Of a stretch of 64,000 nucleotides of DNA, positions 15,498 through 25,403 are shown piece by piece. The stretch is from CAVQAH01 sp963784195 (GTDB taxonomy: Bacteria; Acidobacteriota; Vicinamibacteria; Vicinamibacterales; 2-12-FULL-66-21): the NCBI GenBank assembly GCA_963784195.1, contig CAWARA010000016.1, positions 372,001 through 436,000 of the forward strand, read 5' to 3'. The position numbers and the translations under genes were made by a program. The first letter of the stretch is position 1. Each line of letters opens with the position of its first letter. Under the pieces are notes generated by a model. The model ran no database searches. It had not been told where the DNA came from and saw only the letters and a list, made by a program, of their open reading frames with translations.

Positions 15498-16289
15498 CTA
15501 CCGTGGAACCAGCGCGACGGCGCGCAAAGGGCCACCCGAGCCACCTTCGATCTTCATCGGAAGCGCGATGATCATCGCGCCGCGGGGCGGCAGCTGATCC
15601 AGATTCGTGAGGTTCTCGAGACCGGGAACGTTGCGCGCGGCAGCAATCCGGTGAACCCTGAAGTCAGTCGACTTTCCATAGTCGGTCGACGCCGTGTCGA
15701 TGCCGAGGACGCCGACCTGACGCTCCTCGACCAGCAGTCGCGCAGCTTCTTCGCCGTAGCTCGGGAAACTTAATTTCGAGGCATCGCCCGGCGTGTCGTC
15801 GCCCAGATACGCCTTCGCGTCGGGCCAGAAACGGCTCCAGCCGGTGCGTACGAGCACGACGGTTCCGGCGCCAATCTGTCCGTGTTTCTTCTCGAACGCG
15901 AGGACGTCCTCGCGCGTCAGCCGGTAGTCGCGGCTTGCCGCCGCCTGGGCGGTGACGTCGATCACGACGGCTGGTGCGATCAACTGTTCGAGCGGAATCG
16001 CGTCCGCTCCTCTCCCCTTTTCTGCAAAGTGCAGCGGGGCATCGAGGTGAGTTCCGCCGTGTTCAGGTGTGCTGAGGCTGTTGGCCGAGTAGAAGTAGCC
16101 GCCTGCGGCTGGCCCGTAGGCGAGGCGGTCGAGCGCGAACTTCGAGGTCGAGGTTGGCCAGTAGAGGGTCTTCGCATTGAAGGCGTGCGTCAGATCGACG
16201 ATTCGATACGACTTCAAATCGAAGGTTTGCGCAGCAACCGGAGCGGTCAGAATCGTCAGCAGCACCGAGAGCCGGATCATCGCTTTCAT
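15498..16289 (-). CDS. Secreted cyclase-family hydrolase (kynurenine formamidase-like)
   Basis: 263 residues from ATG 16289 with signal peptide IRLSVLLTILTAPVAAQ. The metal-binding signature HGGTHLDAPLHF matches the family motif HxGTHxDxPxH. Downstream elements RTGWSRFW and GIDTASTDYGKS fit the cyclase/KynB superfamily, which hydrolyses amides or esters with zinc or manganese. Cytoplasmic KynB makes kynurenine, but the signal peptide argues for another, periplasmic substrate. The start was chosen over an upstream frame extension because the signal peptide begins here. Confidence 0.85.
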   Translation of the reverse strand: MKAMIRLSVLLTILTAPVAAQTFDLKSYRIVDLTHAFNAKTLYWPTSTSKFALDRLAYGPAAGGYFYSANSLSTPEHGGTHLDAPLHFAEKGRGADAIPLEQLIAPAVVIDVTAQAAASRDYRLTREDVLAFEKKHGQIGAGTVVLVRTGWSRFWPDAKAYLGDDTPGDASKLSFPSYGEEAARLLVEERQVGVLGIDTASTDYGKSTDFRVHRIAAARNVPGLENLTNLDQLPPRGAMIIALPMKIEGGSGGPLRAVALVPR

Positions 16290-16584
16290 GACGCTACTGT
16301 CTCGCAGCTGTAGATGCGGCGTCAAATCCCTGACGTCGGGTACGAGCGCGTTCAGCCCGACCCTTCAGATCGCTTGCTCTCATGATCTCCTGAACTCGTG
16401 TGACCATTGAGAGCCTCCAGACCGACAAAAACGAACACGAGGGCAGGAGATCAGGAGTTTCAGTGGCAGCGCAGTTCCTGCGATGGCCCAGCCACACCTC
16501 GCGGCAGGATCTTCAACCAGCGGCCGCGTATCTCCAGAGAAGCCAGCAGACTGACGTGGCGCGGATTCTGCTTCACGGTTGGGC
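16290..16584. other. Gap with no recognised gene
   Basis: This divergent intergenic stretch between the cyclase and GxxExxY genes should hold both promoters. I see no repeat, clear promoter hexamers or conserved small ORF. Confidence 0.4.
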
Positions 16585-17001
16585 ATGCCCGCGGCCGTCG
16601 AAGATCTCGATTCTCTGTCGGATAGAGTCATCGGATGCGCAATCGCCGTGCATCGCTCACTCGGTCCGGGCTTGCTCGAGTCGATCTACCGTGAATGCTT
16701 GATCCTCGAACTGAAGGCCGAGAAGATTCGCGTTGAGAAAGAAATACGTGTGCCCCTCACCTATCGAGGCGAGCGCATTGCGGGCCGATTGATACTGGAC
16801 TTGCTGGTAGACGGGCGCCTCGTTGTCGAGTTGAAGGCAGTCGAACAGATACAGTCAGTTCATCTGGCTCAGGTGATCACGTATCTGAAGCTCACCGGAC
16901 ATCCGGCGGGGCTCCTGCTGAATTTCAACGTCGCGAGTCTCCGCGCGGGGCTCAGGCGACTGCATCACCCCGATGTATATGTGAAGAAACGGCCCTCCTG
17001 A
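16585..17001 (+). CDS. GxxExxY protein (PD-(D/E)XK-like fold)
   Basis: A 138-residue member of the GxxExxY family, named for GPGLLESIYRECL (residues 28-40). The later D-LLVDGRLVVELKAVE stretch has the Asp-x(n)-Glu-x-Lys pattern of PD-(D/E)XK nuclease-like folds. Members are very common in environmental bacteria, often as isolated genes, and their biological role is not established. ATG 16585 is preferred to a TTG two codons upstream. It is 20 bp before the FKBP gene on the same strand. Confidence 0.85.
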   Translation: MPAAVEDLDSLSDRVIGCAIAVHRSLGPGLLESIYRECLILELKAEKIRVEKEIRVPLTYRGERIAGRLILDLLVDGRLVVELKAVEQIQSVHLAQVITYLKLTGHPAGLLLNFNVASLRAGLRRLHHPDVYVKKRPS

Positions 17002-17021
17002 ACCAGTAAACTAGTAGCCGC

Positions 17022-17465
17022 ATGCAACGTGCAGTCAATCTGTTCTCGGTTCTCGTTGCCGTCATAGCGCTCATCGCCGCGGCCGCGTGCACATCGGGCG
17101 ACATCCCGGCTCCTCCTGACGTCGCAGCACCGCCGGCCGATTCGGTGAAAACGCCGAGCGGGCTGTCCATGAAGTGGCTGCAGCGCGGATCCGGCCAACG
17201 CCACCCGCGCGCCACGGATCGCGTCACCGTCCATTACACGGGCTGGACGACCGACGGCAAGATGTTCGACAGTTCGATCACCAAGGCGCAGGCGGCGACA
17301 TTCAACCTGAATGGCGTCATCGACGGCTGGACCGAAGGCGTCCAGCGCATGGTGGAAGGTGACAAGGCGCGCTTCTGGATTCCGGAAGAGCTCGCCTACC
17401 GCGGTCAGCCAGGCAGCCCCAAGGGCATGCTGGTCTTCGATATCGAGCTGATCAAAATCGAATAG
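17022..17465 (+). CDS. FKBP-type peptidyl-prolyl isomerase lipoprotein
   Basis: 147 residues. A signal sequence with lipobox-like IAAAAC places the lipidated Cys at residue 23, so it is membrane-anchored on the periplasmic side. Residues about 45-147 form the FKBP domain: RVTVHYTGWTTDGKMFDSS, VIDGWTEGVQRMVEGDKARFWIPEELAYRG and the closing strand LVFDIELIKIE. Most active-site aromatics (Y, W, F) are present, so isomerase activity is expected in envelope protein folding. A hairpin element begins 12 bp after the stop codon. Confidence 0.93.
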   Translation: MQRAVNLFSVLVAVIALIAAAACTSGDIPAPPDVAAPPADSVKTPSGLSMKWLQRGSGQRHPRATDRVTVHYTGWTTDGKMFDSSITKAQAATFNLNGVIDGWTEGVQRMVEGDKARFWIPEELAYRGQPGSPKGMLVFDIELIKIE

Positions 17466-17476
17466 TCGAGGACGAC

Positions 17477-17792
17477 GACGGAGGGGACGGAGGAAACGGA
17501 ACAAGCTTCAACTCGGAGACGCGGAGGAACGGAGTTGATCATGGACTCTGCCGCCGATGGCGCCGCGCTCGCGCGGCGAGCGATCGACCGACACGCCGAG
17601 ATCACAAGCCGCGGACTGACGGGAGCGGCGGCTTGTGATCTCGGTGTGTCGGTCGATCGCCCGGCCCGGCCGATGGCCGGGCCGGCATCGGCTCGTAGCC
17701 CCCTATCAGGTCTCCAAGCTCAATCGAGCTTTCGACTCCGTGTCTCCGCGTCTCTGAGTTGAAGCTTGTTCCGTGCCCTCCGTCCCCTCCGT
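17477..17792. repeat. Long nested hairpin element, copy 3
   Basis: The outer arms (GACGGAGGGGACGGAGG... from 17477, ...CCTCCGTCCCCTCCGT to about 17792) match copies 1 and 2. The inner hairpin, GCGATCGACCGACACGCCGAGATC mirrored by GATCTCGGTGTGTCGGTCGATCG, differs in sequence from copy 2 but has the same plan. The GC-rich sides are exchanged: CCGCGCTCGCGCGG on the left and GGCCCGGCCGATGGCCGGGCC on the right, as if the inner module were inverted relative to copy 2. It fills the gap between the convergent FKBP and ADOP genes. Confidence 0.9.
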
Positions 17793-17809
17793 CACCTCGC
17801 CCACGAGGC

Positions 17810-20236
17810 TCACGCGTCCCGCAATGCGATCATCGGATCGACTTCGGTGGCGCGCTTCGCCGGGATGTAGCAGGCGGCGACGGCAACCAACAGCAACAGC
17901 ACCGTGACGCCCGCAAACACGGGAACGTCGTGGGTGCCCACACCAAAAAGCATGCTTTGCAGGAACCTGGTCAGCAGGAATGCGCCCGACAGGCCGACGA
18001 GTAACCCGATGCCGGCAGTGACCATGCCCTGCGTGAGCACCAGGCGCAGGATGGATTTCTGATCCGCGCCGAGCGCCTGACGGATGCCGAACTCGCGGAC
18101 CCGCTGCGCCACGCCGAACGCCAGCACGCCGTAGATGCCGATCGCCGACAGGATGAGCGCAACGGCGCCAAATAGCGCGAGCAGCATCATCGGCGTCCGC
18201 CGGTTCTCCAGCGATCGCAATACCCACTGATCCATCGTGCGAACGTCGGCCAGCGGCTGCTCGGGGTCGAGTGACTGCACCGCCTGCCGTACCTGCGGGA
18301 TCAACGTCTGCGGATCGAGCCCGGTTTTCAGCGTCAGCGCCATCGACGGGCGCGGCTGCTGGGCGACCGGATAGTAGATACGTTCTTTGGTGACCGGCAT
18401 CCCGAGATCGATGCTGTTGATCGTCCCCACGACGCCGACGATCGTGAAGGGCGGCGCTTGCGGACCGCCACGGCGAATCTGCTGGCCGATCGCGCTCTTC
18501 TTCGAAAAGTACTTGTCGGCGAGATACTTGTCGACCACGACCACGGGCGGGCTGTCGGCGGTGTCGCCATCGGTGAAGAGCCGCCCCTCGATGAGAGGAA
18601 TCTGCATCGCCTTGAAGTAGTCCGCGCCGACCACCTCCTGCCGTCCGTGTGGTGCCGCTTCGCCGGCACCTGGCGTGTATCCGACGATCGCGTAGGAACC
18701 AGACGACACGTTGCCGTTGAACGGCACGTTTGAAGTCAGGCCGACCGACGTGACGCCTGGCATTGCCGTCGCCTTTTCGACGAGCCGCCGCCAGAACGCC
18801 GAGCGCGAGGGCGCGTCGGCGTACCTCGTCGCCGGCAGCGACAGCTGCGTCGTCAGCACGTTTTCTGTCGAGAACCCAGGGTCGACGTCGGTGATTCTCG
18901 CGAAGCTCTTGATCAGGAGACCGGCGCCGACGAGCAGCATCAGCGCCAGCGCCATCTCGAGGATGACCAGCGTGCTGCGCATCAGGCGCGTGCCGCGTCC
19001 TGATGAGCCGCGGGTGTTGTCGTCCTTGAGAATCGTAGCGGTGTTTCCGCGCATCACACTGATGGCCGGAACGACGCCGAAGATCAGGCCGGTGGCGACC
19101 GCGAGGGCCAGCGTGAAGACGAGAACGGCTGGATGCAGCGACGCATCGGCCATTCCGGGCATCTGGCGGGAGCTCAACGCGATCAGCGCGCGAACGCCAG
19201 CCAGGCCAAGAGCCAGGCCGCCGATGCCCCCGAGCAGCGAGAGCACGACACCTTCAGTCAGCATCTGGCGCACGAGACGTCCGCGGCCGGCACCCAGCGT
19301 GGTCCGGATGGCCAGCTCGCGGTATCGGCCGGTCGCGCGCATGAGGAGCAGGTTGGCGACGTTGGCACAGGCGATCAGGAGCACGACCAGAACCCCGACC
19401 TGCAGGACATAGAGCGGCGCGCGCACGTCGCCGACGAGCTGATCGCGGATCGGAATCGCATAGCCACCGAATCCGCTCGTCCGCGCGAACGACTGGAACT
19501 GCGGCAGCCGATCGAGATTGCGATCGACGATCGTCTTCATCTGCGCGTTGACCTGCTCGATCGTCGCGCCCGGCTTGAGCCTTGCGATCATCGAGCTGAA
19601 CTCGTTCCCGCGGCCCTGGTCTGACATCTGCTGTGGCGTAAACGAGAACGGAACGAGCAGGCTGATGTCGCGTGACGGCAGGTCGAAATCGGCTGGCAGG
19701 ACGCCCACCACGCGATAGGCCTCTCCGTTGAGCCGGATGTCCTGACCGACGATCGCTGCGTTGCTGCCGAACCGCGACTGCCAGATTGCGAACGTGAGGA
19801 TGGCGAAACGGTCCGCCTGCGTCTGCGCCTCGGCTTCGGTGAACCCTCTGCCCAGGAACGGCTGCCGCTGCAGGGTCGAGAAAAACGACGGCGTGACAGC
19901 CAGGCCGCGCAACTGCTCGGGGGTTCCGCCTGAGGCCAGATTCAGTGGCCGCTGCGTGAACAGCGTCGCATCCTCGATCGCGTCAGCCTGTGTCTTGCGG
20001 TCGATGTAGTCGGGGATGGACACGCTTGCCTGTGGCAGCCCCATCAGCGGATAGGTGTTCCAGACGAACGCGAGCCGGTCGGCGGCGGGGTACGGCAGCG
20101 GACGCAGCAGGATCTGATACAGCAGGCTGAAGATGGCCGTGTTGGCACCGATACCGAGCGTCAGCGTCAGGACCGCCACCAGCGTGAAAATCGGCTGCTT
20201 TCTCAGCGTACGAAGCGCGTAGCGAATGTCCTGCAT
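17810..20236 (-). CDS. ADOP-type ABC transporter permease (MacB/FtsX family)
   Basis: 808 residues from ATG 20236 (MQDIRYALRTLRKQPIF). Two MacB periplasmic core domains (about residues 45-250 and 480-640) alternate with two FtsX membrane blocks. The pattern is TM1 at about 20-45 (FTLVAVLTLTLGIGANTAIF), three TMs around 285-400 (VLVVLLIACANVANLLLMR), one around 435, and three at 690-800 with the signature RVREFGIRQALGA. Such fused permeases are a hallmark of Acidobacteria and are thought to act as mechanotransmission exporters. No ATPase gene is adjacent, so the partner ATPase must be encoded elsewhere. Substrate unknown. Confidence 0.92.
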   Translation of the reverse strand: MQDIRYALRTLRKQPIFTLVAVLTLTLGIGANTAIFSLLYQILLRPLPYPAADRLAFVWNTYPLMGLPQASVSIPDYIDRKTQADAIEDATLFTQRPLNLASGGTPEQLRGLAVTPSFFSTLQRQPFLGRGFTEAEAQTQADRFAILTFAIWQSRFGSNAAIVGQDIRLNGEAYRVVGVLPADFDLPSRDISLLVPFSFTPQQMSDQGRGNEFSSMIARLKPGATIEQVNAQMKTIVDRNLDRLPQFQSFARTSGFGGYAIPIRDQLVGDVRAPLYVLQVGVLVVLLIACANVANLLLMRATGRYRELAIRTTLGAGRGRLVRQMLTEGVVLSLLGGIGGLALGLAGVRALIALSSRQMPGMADASLHPAVLVFTLALAVATGLIFGVVPAISVMRGNTATILKDDNTRGSSGRGTRLMRSTLVILEMALALMLLVGAGLLIKSFARITDVDPGFSTENVLTTQLSLPATRYADAPSRSAFWRRLVEKATAMPGVTSVGLTSNVPFNGNVSSGSYAIVGYTPGAGEAAPHGRQEVVGADYFKAMQIPLIEGRLFTDGDTADSPPVVVVDKYLADKYFSKKSAIGQQIRRGGPQAPPFTIVGVVGTINSIDLGMPVTKERIYYPVAQQPRPSMALTLKTGLDPQTLIPQVRQAVQSLDPEQPLADVRTMDQWVLRSLENRRTPMMLLALFGAVALILSAIGIYGVLAFGVAQRVREFGIRQALGADQKSILRLVLTQGMVTAGIGLLVGLSGAFLLTRFLQSMLFGVGTHDVPVFAGVTVLLLLVAVAACYIPAKRATEVDPMIALRDA

Positions 20237-20371
20237 ATGAGCTTTGACGGCATGGGCGGGCCATGGGTTCTGATCGGAATCAAACAAATTGCCCGGTCGG
20301 ACGTGGTGGGAGCACCGGTTCCGCGAGGCGAAGTGCGGGGATCGCCGGACATCCCTTTTAGATGGTTGGCG

Positions 20372-21352
20372 TCAGCCGTTATAGACCGTGAGCCACAGCG
20401 GGAACAGCGCGGCGAAGGTGTCCTCGACGGCTGCGACCAGCGATCTCGTCTGACCGAGCGTTTCCGCATCGCTGGCCTTGTCGAGGAACAACCATCGTCC
20501 GGCGAAGACCCACCCGATTCCGGCTGGATTGCGGCAGTTGACCACCCAATCCACGGCCTGCTTGGGCATGAGGTCCAGTGCGGGTCCGCGGTCACCATAC
20601 TGGATGAACCCGGAGGAGTTCGACATCCAGTCAACCAGATGGCCGCGCCACGTCGAGTCGAGCGCCTGCTGGAAGCGCTCGAACCAGGCAATCGCGCTGG
20701 CCTGCCCCGCCTCGCGATCGGGATCGCTCCCGGCGGGCGACATGTTGAAGCCGATCCCCATGCGCAGCGCGTTGACGCCCCAGGGGTTCTGGCTGAACAT
20801 CCCGAGGTTGAACTGCGGCTCCCATCGTCCGCCATGATGGAACGCGAACATGTGGCCGTGCTGGCCGGGATAGAAACTGTTGCGGCGGAAAAGCTTCGAG
20901 CCCGACAAGCCCGCGCGGTTGCGGGCATCGACGATCCGCGCCGCGGTTCGCTGCTCGTTCAGGGACATCAGCAGCGACTCGAACTTCGCGCCCAGGACAC
21001 GCGCCGCGTCGGTAGGCGCAAGCTGACCGAGCGTATAGAAATCCTGCGGCGTAAAGCCGGAGGCCGCATCCGAAAGCACGGGAGCCATGGCCCTTCGCCG
21101 AATCACTTCCTGGTGCAGGCTCTTCGCGATGCTGTTGGACGGGTTGAGCTCGAGCGCCTTGATGAGCGCGGCGGCCGCGTCTTCGAAGTGCTTCTGCTCC
21201 ATGCAGCAACGCGCGAGCCGCGTCCAGGCACCCTGGTTCGCTGGAGCGGCAACCGTCAGCTCGCGATTGGCTTCGAGCGCATCCGTGCCGAAGTTTCCGA
21301 GCTTCGCGAACTCGATGGCGCGCCGCTCGAGCGCCCCTGTATCGATGGCCAT
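20372..21352 (-). CDS. TPR-containing protein of unknown function
   Basis: A 326-residue soluble protein. Residues 5-90 are two or three TPR-type helices (GAWTRLARCCMEQKHFEDAAAALIKALELNP). The remaining about 230 residues form an unrecognised domain rich in aromatics with conserved-looking elements FAFHHGGRWEPQFNLGMFS and MGIGFNMSPAGSDP. No signal peptide. It is divergent from the GAF-HATPase gene. I cannot assign a reaction; the second domain may be a nucleotide- or DNA-interaction fold, but that is a guess. Confidence 0.6.
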   Translation of the reverse strand: MAIDTGALERRAIEFAKLGNFGTDALEANRELTVAAPANQGAWTRLARCCMEQKHFEDAAAALIKALELNPSNSIAKSLHQEVIRRRAMAPVLSDAASGFTPQDFYTLGQLAPTDAARVLGAKFESLLMSLNEQRTAARIVDARNRAGLSGSKLFRRNSFYPGQHGHMFAFHHGGRWEPQFNLGMFSQNPWGVNALRMGIGFNMSPAGSDPDREAGQASAIAWFERFQQALDSTWRGHLVDWMSNSSGFIQYGDRGPALDLMPKQAVDWVVNCRNPAGIGWVFAGRWLFLDKASDAETLGQTRSLVAAVEDTFAALFPLWLTVYNG

Positions 21353-21523
21353 TGAGTGAGCCTATCACGGGGTCAGACGGCGATTTCCCACACGACCTGA
21401 AATCATCGTCCTAAATGACTGCCCTGACGTAATTTAACGATTCGGCTCCTAACAAGTGAAAACCGATTCTGAGCAGAATCCGTATTGTTGGGTTATCTTA
21501 CGAGGGCCCCTGGGAGACGGTCC

Positions 21524-22566
21524 ATGGCGATCGACGAGACAAAACGGCTGGCTGCGCTGCGCAGGTATCGGATTCTGGATACCGAACCCGAACAGGCTTT
21601 TGACGATCTGACGCTCCTCGCCTCGAGCATCTGTAACACGCCCATTGCTGCGATCACGCCTGATCGATCGGGACCGCCAGTGGTTCAAGTCGCAGGGTCG
21701 GCATGACGATGACCGAGACCTCGCGCAGCGTCGCGTTCTGCGCGCATGCGATCGAGCGGCGCGGCATGCTGGTCGTGCCAGACGCGCTCGGCGACGAAAC
21801 GTTCCGCAACAATCCGATGGTGGTCGGCGAGCCGCGCATCCGGTTCTATGCCGGCGCGCCGCTCGTGACGCCAGACGGTCAGGCGCTCGGCACGCTCTGC
21901 GTCGTCGATCGCATTCCACGGACGCTGACCCCCGAGCAGCTGGAAGCGCTCAACGTGCTCCGGCGTCAGGCGGAAGCGCAGCTGTTCCTGCGGCTGAATC
22001 TCATCGAGCTCGAGGAGGCACTGGCCGCACGCGATCGGGCTGAAGAGGAGCAGCGCCGGCTGATTGCGGAGCTGCGGGAAGCGCTCGACAACGTGCACAA
22101 ATTGAGCGCCCTGCTTCCGTACTGCTCGGCTTGCAACTTCAACATGACGATACCGGCGGATCCACTGAAGATCCCGATGGTCACCGACGGCGTCACGCAG
22201 ATGCTGCACGATCGCCGCTGGTCGGAAGACCGTGTCATGGCCGTCGAGCTCGCGCTGCAAGAGGCCCTCGCCAACGCCATCCGACACGGGTGCGCCGGCG
22301 ATAACTCACGCCACGTGCAGTGCGTGGTCACCTGCGACGACGTCGGCGATGTGGTGATCGTCGTGCGGGATCCCGGCACCGGGTTCGAGGCGAGTACGAT
22401 TGCGAACCCGCTTGCTCCGGAAAACGTGCTGAAGCCGGGCGGGCGCGGGATCTTCCTGATCAACCAGCTGATGGACGAGGTCGACTTCCGCGACGGCGGC
22501 CGCGAGCTGCAGATGCGGAAGCGGCGCGCGCACAGCGCCAGCGAGGCTTCGCCCGAGACCATCTGA
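21524..22566 (+). pseudogene. GAF domain plus RsbW-type ATPase sensor, two frameshifts
   Basis: The gene starts at ATG 21524 (MAIDETKRLAALRRYRILDTEPE), a classic GAF-sensor leader. At about 21655 the frame must shift by one base to read LIDRDRQWFKSQ, and at about 21697 again to read VGMTMTETSRSVAFCAHAI. Both shifts are corrected by removing one base (a C in CGCCTG, a G in CAGGGTC). After that the frame is clean to 22566. A GAF domain (to residue about 150), a short coiled coil, and a HATPase_c domain of the anti-sigma/RsbW type follow (N-box ELALQEALANAIRHG, G1 DPGTGF, G2 GGRGIFLI). The product is probably a signal-dependent serine kinase in partner switching. Motifs are intact, so a sequence error is likely. 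Confidence 0.8.
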
Positions 22567-22595
22567 GAGGCCGTTGAATCCATGGGCGGTCGCGG

Positions 22596-22955
22596 GTGAG
22601 CCGCCGGCTCTTGCTCGTTGTCTCTGTTCTCCTTGCCGCGGTGCCGGTGACCTTTGGGCTCATCCGGGCCGTCAACACTGGCGAGGACTTTCGGTATCTC
22701 TGGTTGGCCGGTGCGGCAATCGTCGGGTCGATGGTGGTCATGACGCTCTGGAGCGGCGCGTCCGCTCCCGCGCGCGTTTCGCCGGGTCGGGCGTTGGGCG
22801 CCGTGGCCGCCGGGGCCGCGTGCGCCGCCGCGGCTGCTCTCCTCATGGGTGCCAGGGCTGGTCCCGGAGTCGCGATCGTGGCCTCTGCCTTCGGGGTCTG
22901 CTCTGGAACGAGCGCCGTGCTCGCAACGCTGGCGCGCCGGGCGCGGACGCTCTAA
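22596..22955 (+). CDS. Small integral membrane protein
   Basis: 119 residues with four predicted membrane helices (LLLVVSVLLAAVPVTFGLI, LWLAGAAIVGSMVVMTLW, ALGAVAAGAACAAAAALLM, VAIVASAFGVCSGTSAVLA) and Arg-rich ends. The start is GTG 22596, 29 bp after the GAF-HATPase stop, so it may be the last gene of that unit and could be its membrane partner. Family not recognised. Confidence 0.6.
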   Translation: MSRRLLLVVSVLLAAVPVTFGLIRAVNTGEDFRYLWLAGAAIVGSMVVMTLWSGASAPARVSPGRALGAVAAGAACAAAAALLMGARAGPGVAIVASAFGVCSGTSAVLATLARRARTL

Positions 22956-22997
22956 CGGGGTGAGTGCGCCGTTCAGAAGGGTGAGATACCCTAACGA

Positions 22998-24843
22998 TCA
23001 GAAAGCAAACGCGTAGCAGTCGCGCCGTGGATCGGCCCCCGCGTGACGGGCGCCGGATCGCGGATCGATCATCACCGCCGTCGCGCAACCCGAGATCGAG
23101 ACCGGCGGAACGCTGCGGACATCATGTCCGCGGGCCTTGAGCTCCGCGATGATCTCGGCCCCCACGTTTGCCTCGACATCCAGCCGGTTCACATCGATGC
23201 GGTGCGGCCAGAACGAGCCGAGGAAGTGATAGGTCTGCAGGCGCGGCAGCTCGAAAGCCGTGTGCAGGTTCGGATACCACTTGTCGTTGAACTCGATGAC
23301 GTTCAGGAGCGCCTGCAGGATCGTCTGCTCCTGGTTGTCGCCGCCAGGCGTACCGATCGCGAGAAACGGCTCGCCATCGCGGAGCACGAGGCTTGGCGTG
23401 AGCGTGTAGCGCGGCCGAGAGCGCGGGCGGAGTCTGCGCCGCACGATTCTTGTCGAGCCAGAACTGCTCACCCCTCGTCGACAGGCCGACTCCCGTGTTG
23501 CCGGCGATGACCCCTCCCGTGATCCAGCCGCCGCTCGGTGTCGAATCGAAGATGTTGCCATCCTTGTCGATGACGGAGATGTGCGTCGTGTCCTTCAGGC
23601 TGGGATCGACCGCATCCGGCGGCAGCGGTGGCTGCGTGGTCGTCTCGCGGCCCGCGATCCAGAACGCCCATGACTTGACCTGGTCGTCGAACGGCAGCGG
23701 ATCGCCGGCCATCTGCGCGGCAGACGCCCGCGTCATGTCGATCTGTGACGCACGCTGCTTCGCGTATTCCTTCGAGAGGAGTCCCGTTGCCGGGACCTTC
23801 ACGAAGGTGGGATCGGCATAGTAGCTGTCGCGATCGGCGTAGGCCAGCTTCATCGCCTCGGTCAGCACGTGCAGGTAGTCGGCCGAGTTGTGCCCCATCT
23901 TCTGCAGATCGAACTGCTCGAGAATGTTCAGCGTCTGCAGCAGGGTCGGGCCCTGGCTGTTGAAGCCCTGCTTGTAGACCGTGTAACCGCGGTAGGTGAC
24001 CGACGCAGGTGGCTCGACCCTGGCGAAGAACTCGGCAAAATCACTCGCGTCGAACGGCGAACCGTTCTCGTGGAGGAAGGACACCATCTCTTTCGCGATG
24101 TCCCCTTTGTAGAACCGATCCCGCGCGGCGGCGAGGGCCGCGGCGCGGCCGCGGCGGCGGGCCGACCGCTCCGCGTCGATCATCTTGGTCAGCGTCGCGG
24201 CCAGGTCCGGCAGCTTGATCGTTTCCCCCGGCTGATACAGCGACCCGTCCGGCTTCAGCCACGTCTTGCGGTTCGTCGGCCATTGCTCGATGAACTTTCG
24301 CTGCCGTTCGATCGTGGCAGCGGTGCGTGGACGTAGTGGAAATCCGTCCCGCGCGTACTCGACGGCACGCGCGGCGACCTGCGCGAAGGTCATGGTGCCC
24401 CAGCGCTCGAGAACGGTCAGCGCGGCGTGGGGTGCGCCCGGCACCACCACCGGATCGATGCCGGAGCCTTCGAGGGTCTTGTTGCGTTCCGTAAACCACT
24501 CGATGGTCGCAGCCTTGGCAGCCCAGCCCTGTCCGACGACCGACGTCACCTTGCGCTCCCGGCGCGGATAGACGAGCACCAGCCCCTCGCCGCCGAACCC
24601 GTAGAGATCCTGTTCGACGACGCCGCCGACGAGCATCGCGGCGACGCCGGCATCGAATGCGTTGCCACCCTTCTGGAGAATCTCGACCGCAGCAGCGGTC
24701 GTCAGCGGATGGCCAGCCGAGACGCCGGCGGTCCGCCCCATGACCGGCGGTCGCTGCCGTGCCGTCAATGTCAACTCACCGGTGCCGGCGGTGGCCAGGA
24801 CGAACGTGACGGTAATGACTGTCAGCTGTGCGAAGGCGCGCAT
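22998..24843 (-). pseudogene. ggt: Gamma-glutamyltransferase, single frameshift
   Basis: The main frame (24843 to about 23440) encodes a signal peptide, the large subunit (GGNAFDAGVAAM, SQGPTLLQTLNIL) and the start of the small subunit. The catalytic nucleophile is Thr419 in DTTHISVID, where autoproteolysis generates the two subunits. SGGWITGGVIAGNTG follows. Near 23430 one extra base moves the rest to another frame: RPRYTLTPSLVL, then GTPGGDNQEQTILQ (the oxyanion GSPGG element) and a normal C-terminus to 22998. The enzyme hydrolyses or transfers gamma-glutamyl groups of glutathione in the periplasm. As all motifs are present across both frames, an indel error is the best explanation. Confidence 0.85.
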
Positions 24844-24865
24844 TCTGTGAACGTCCTCTCGGCGA

Positions 24866-25363
24866 TTATTTCTTTGCAGCGGTGACGGTGACGGTCGTCT
24901 TCTGCGAGACGGTGGTCGGTCGCAGGCACACCTTGTCGCTGCAAGCCTGGAAGCGCGCGCTCACCTCGATCTCCTGCTGGCCGGCGGGGGCGTTCGTAAC
25001 GATGGTCACCGGCAGCCCGAACACGACGGTGCCGCTGTAGTGATGCGTCTCGACGCCGAAATTCTCATCGTTGACCTTCTCGGGTTCCGGCTTGTCGATC
25101 TTCTTTGGGTCCAGCGTGAAATGCGACGCCGGTCCGACCGAAATCTCCGTCGGGATGGGTCCGTCCGACGGTTGTTCGAGCGCGTAGAGGTGCCAGCCCT
25201 TGTCGATCCGGGCGGCGAACTGAATCGTAACGGTCTGGCCGGCCTGGGCCGTGGCGGGTGCCTTCTGGATCGACCACTTCACCGGGTTGGACACTTGCGC
25301 GCTCGCGGCCGTTGTGGCCGCGACGAACGTGACGAGAATCGCGAGCGATTTCAAGGACTCCAT
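24866..25363 (-). CDS. Stand-alone periplasmic DsbD-alpha-like thiol domain
   Basis: 165 residues with signal peptide (LAILVTFVAATTAASAQ). The remainder is one immunoglobulin-like DsbD N-terminal domain with HLYALEQPSDGP and the redox pair C141/C146 in ACSDKVC, equivalent to the DsbD-alpha disulfide that passes electrons to periplasmic partners. The membrane (DsbD-beta) and thioredoxin (gamma) domains are absent, and no ccdA-like gene is adjacent. It lies 22 bp upstream of ggt on the same strand, so co-expression with a glutathione-processing enzyme is plausible. Confidence 0.8.
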   Translation of the reverse strand: MESLKSLAILVTFVAATTAASAQVSNPVKWSIQKAPATAQAGQTVTIQFAARIDKGWHLYALEQPSDGPIPTEISVGPASHFTLDPKKIDKPEPEKVNDENFGVETHHYSGTVVFGLPVTIVTNAPAGQQEIEVSARFQACSDKVCLRPTTVSQKTTVTVTAAKK

Positions 25364-25403
25364 CTCCGGATGTCAATAAGGGTCGTACAAAGACGCACGC
25401 GGG

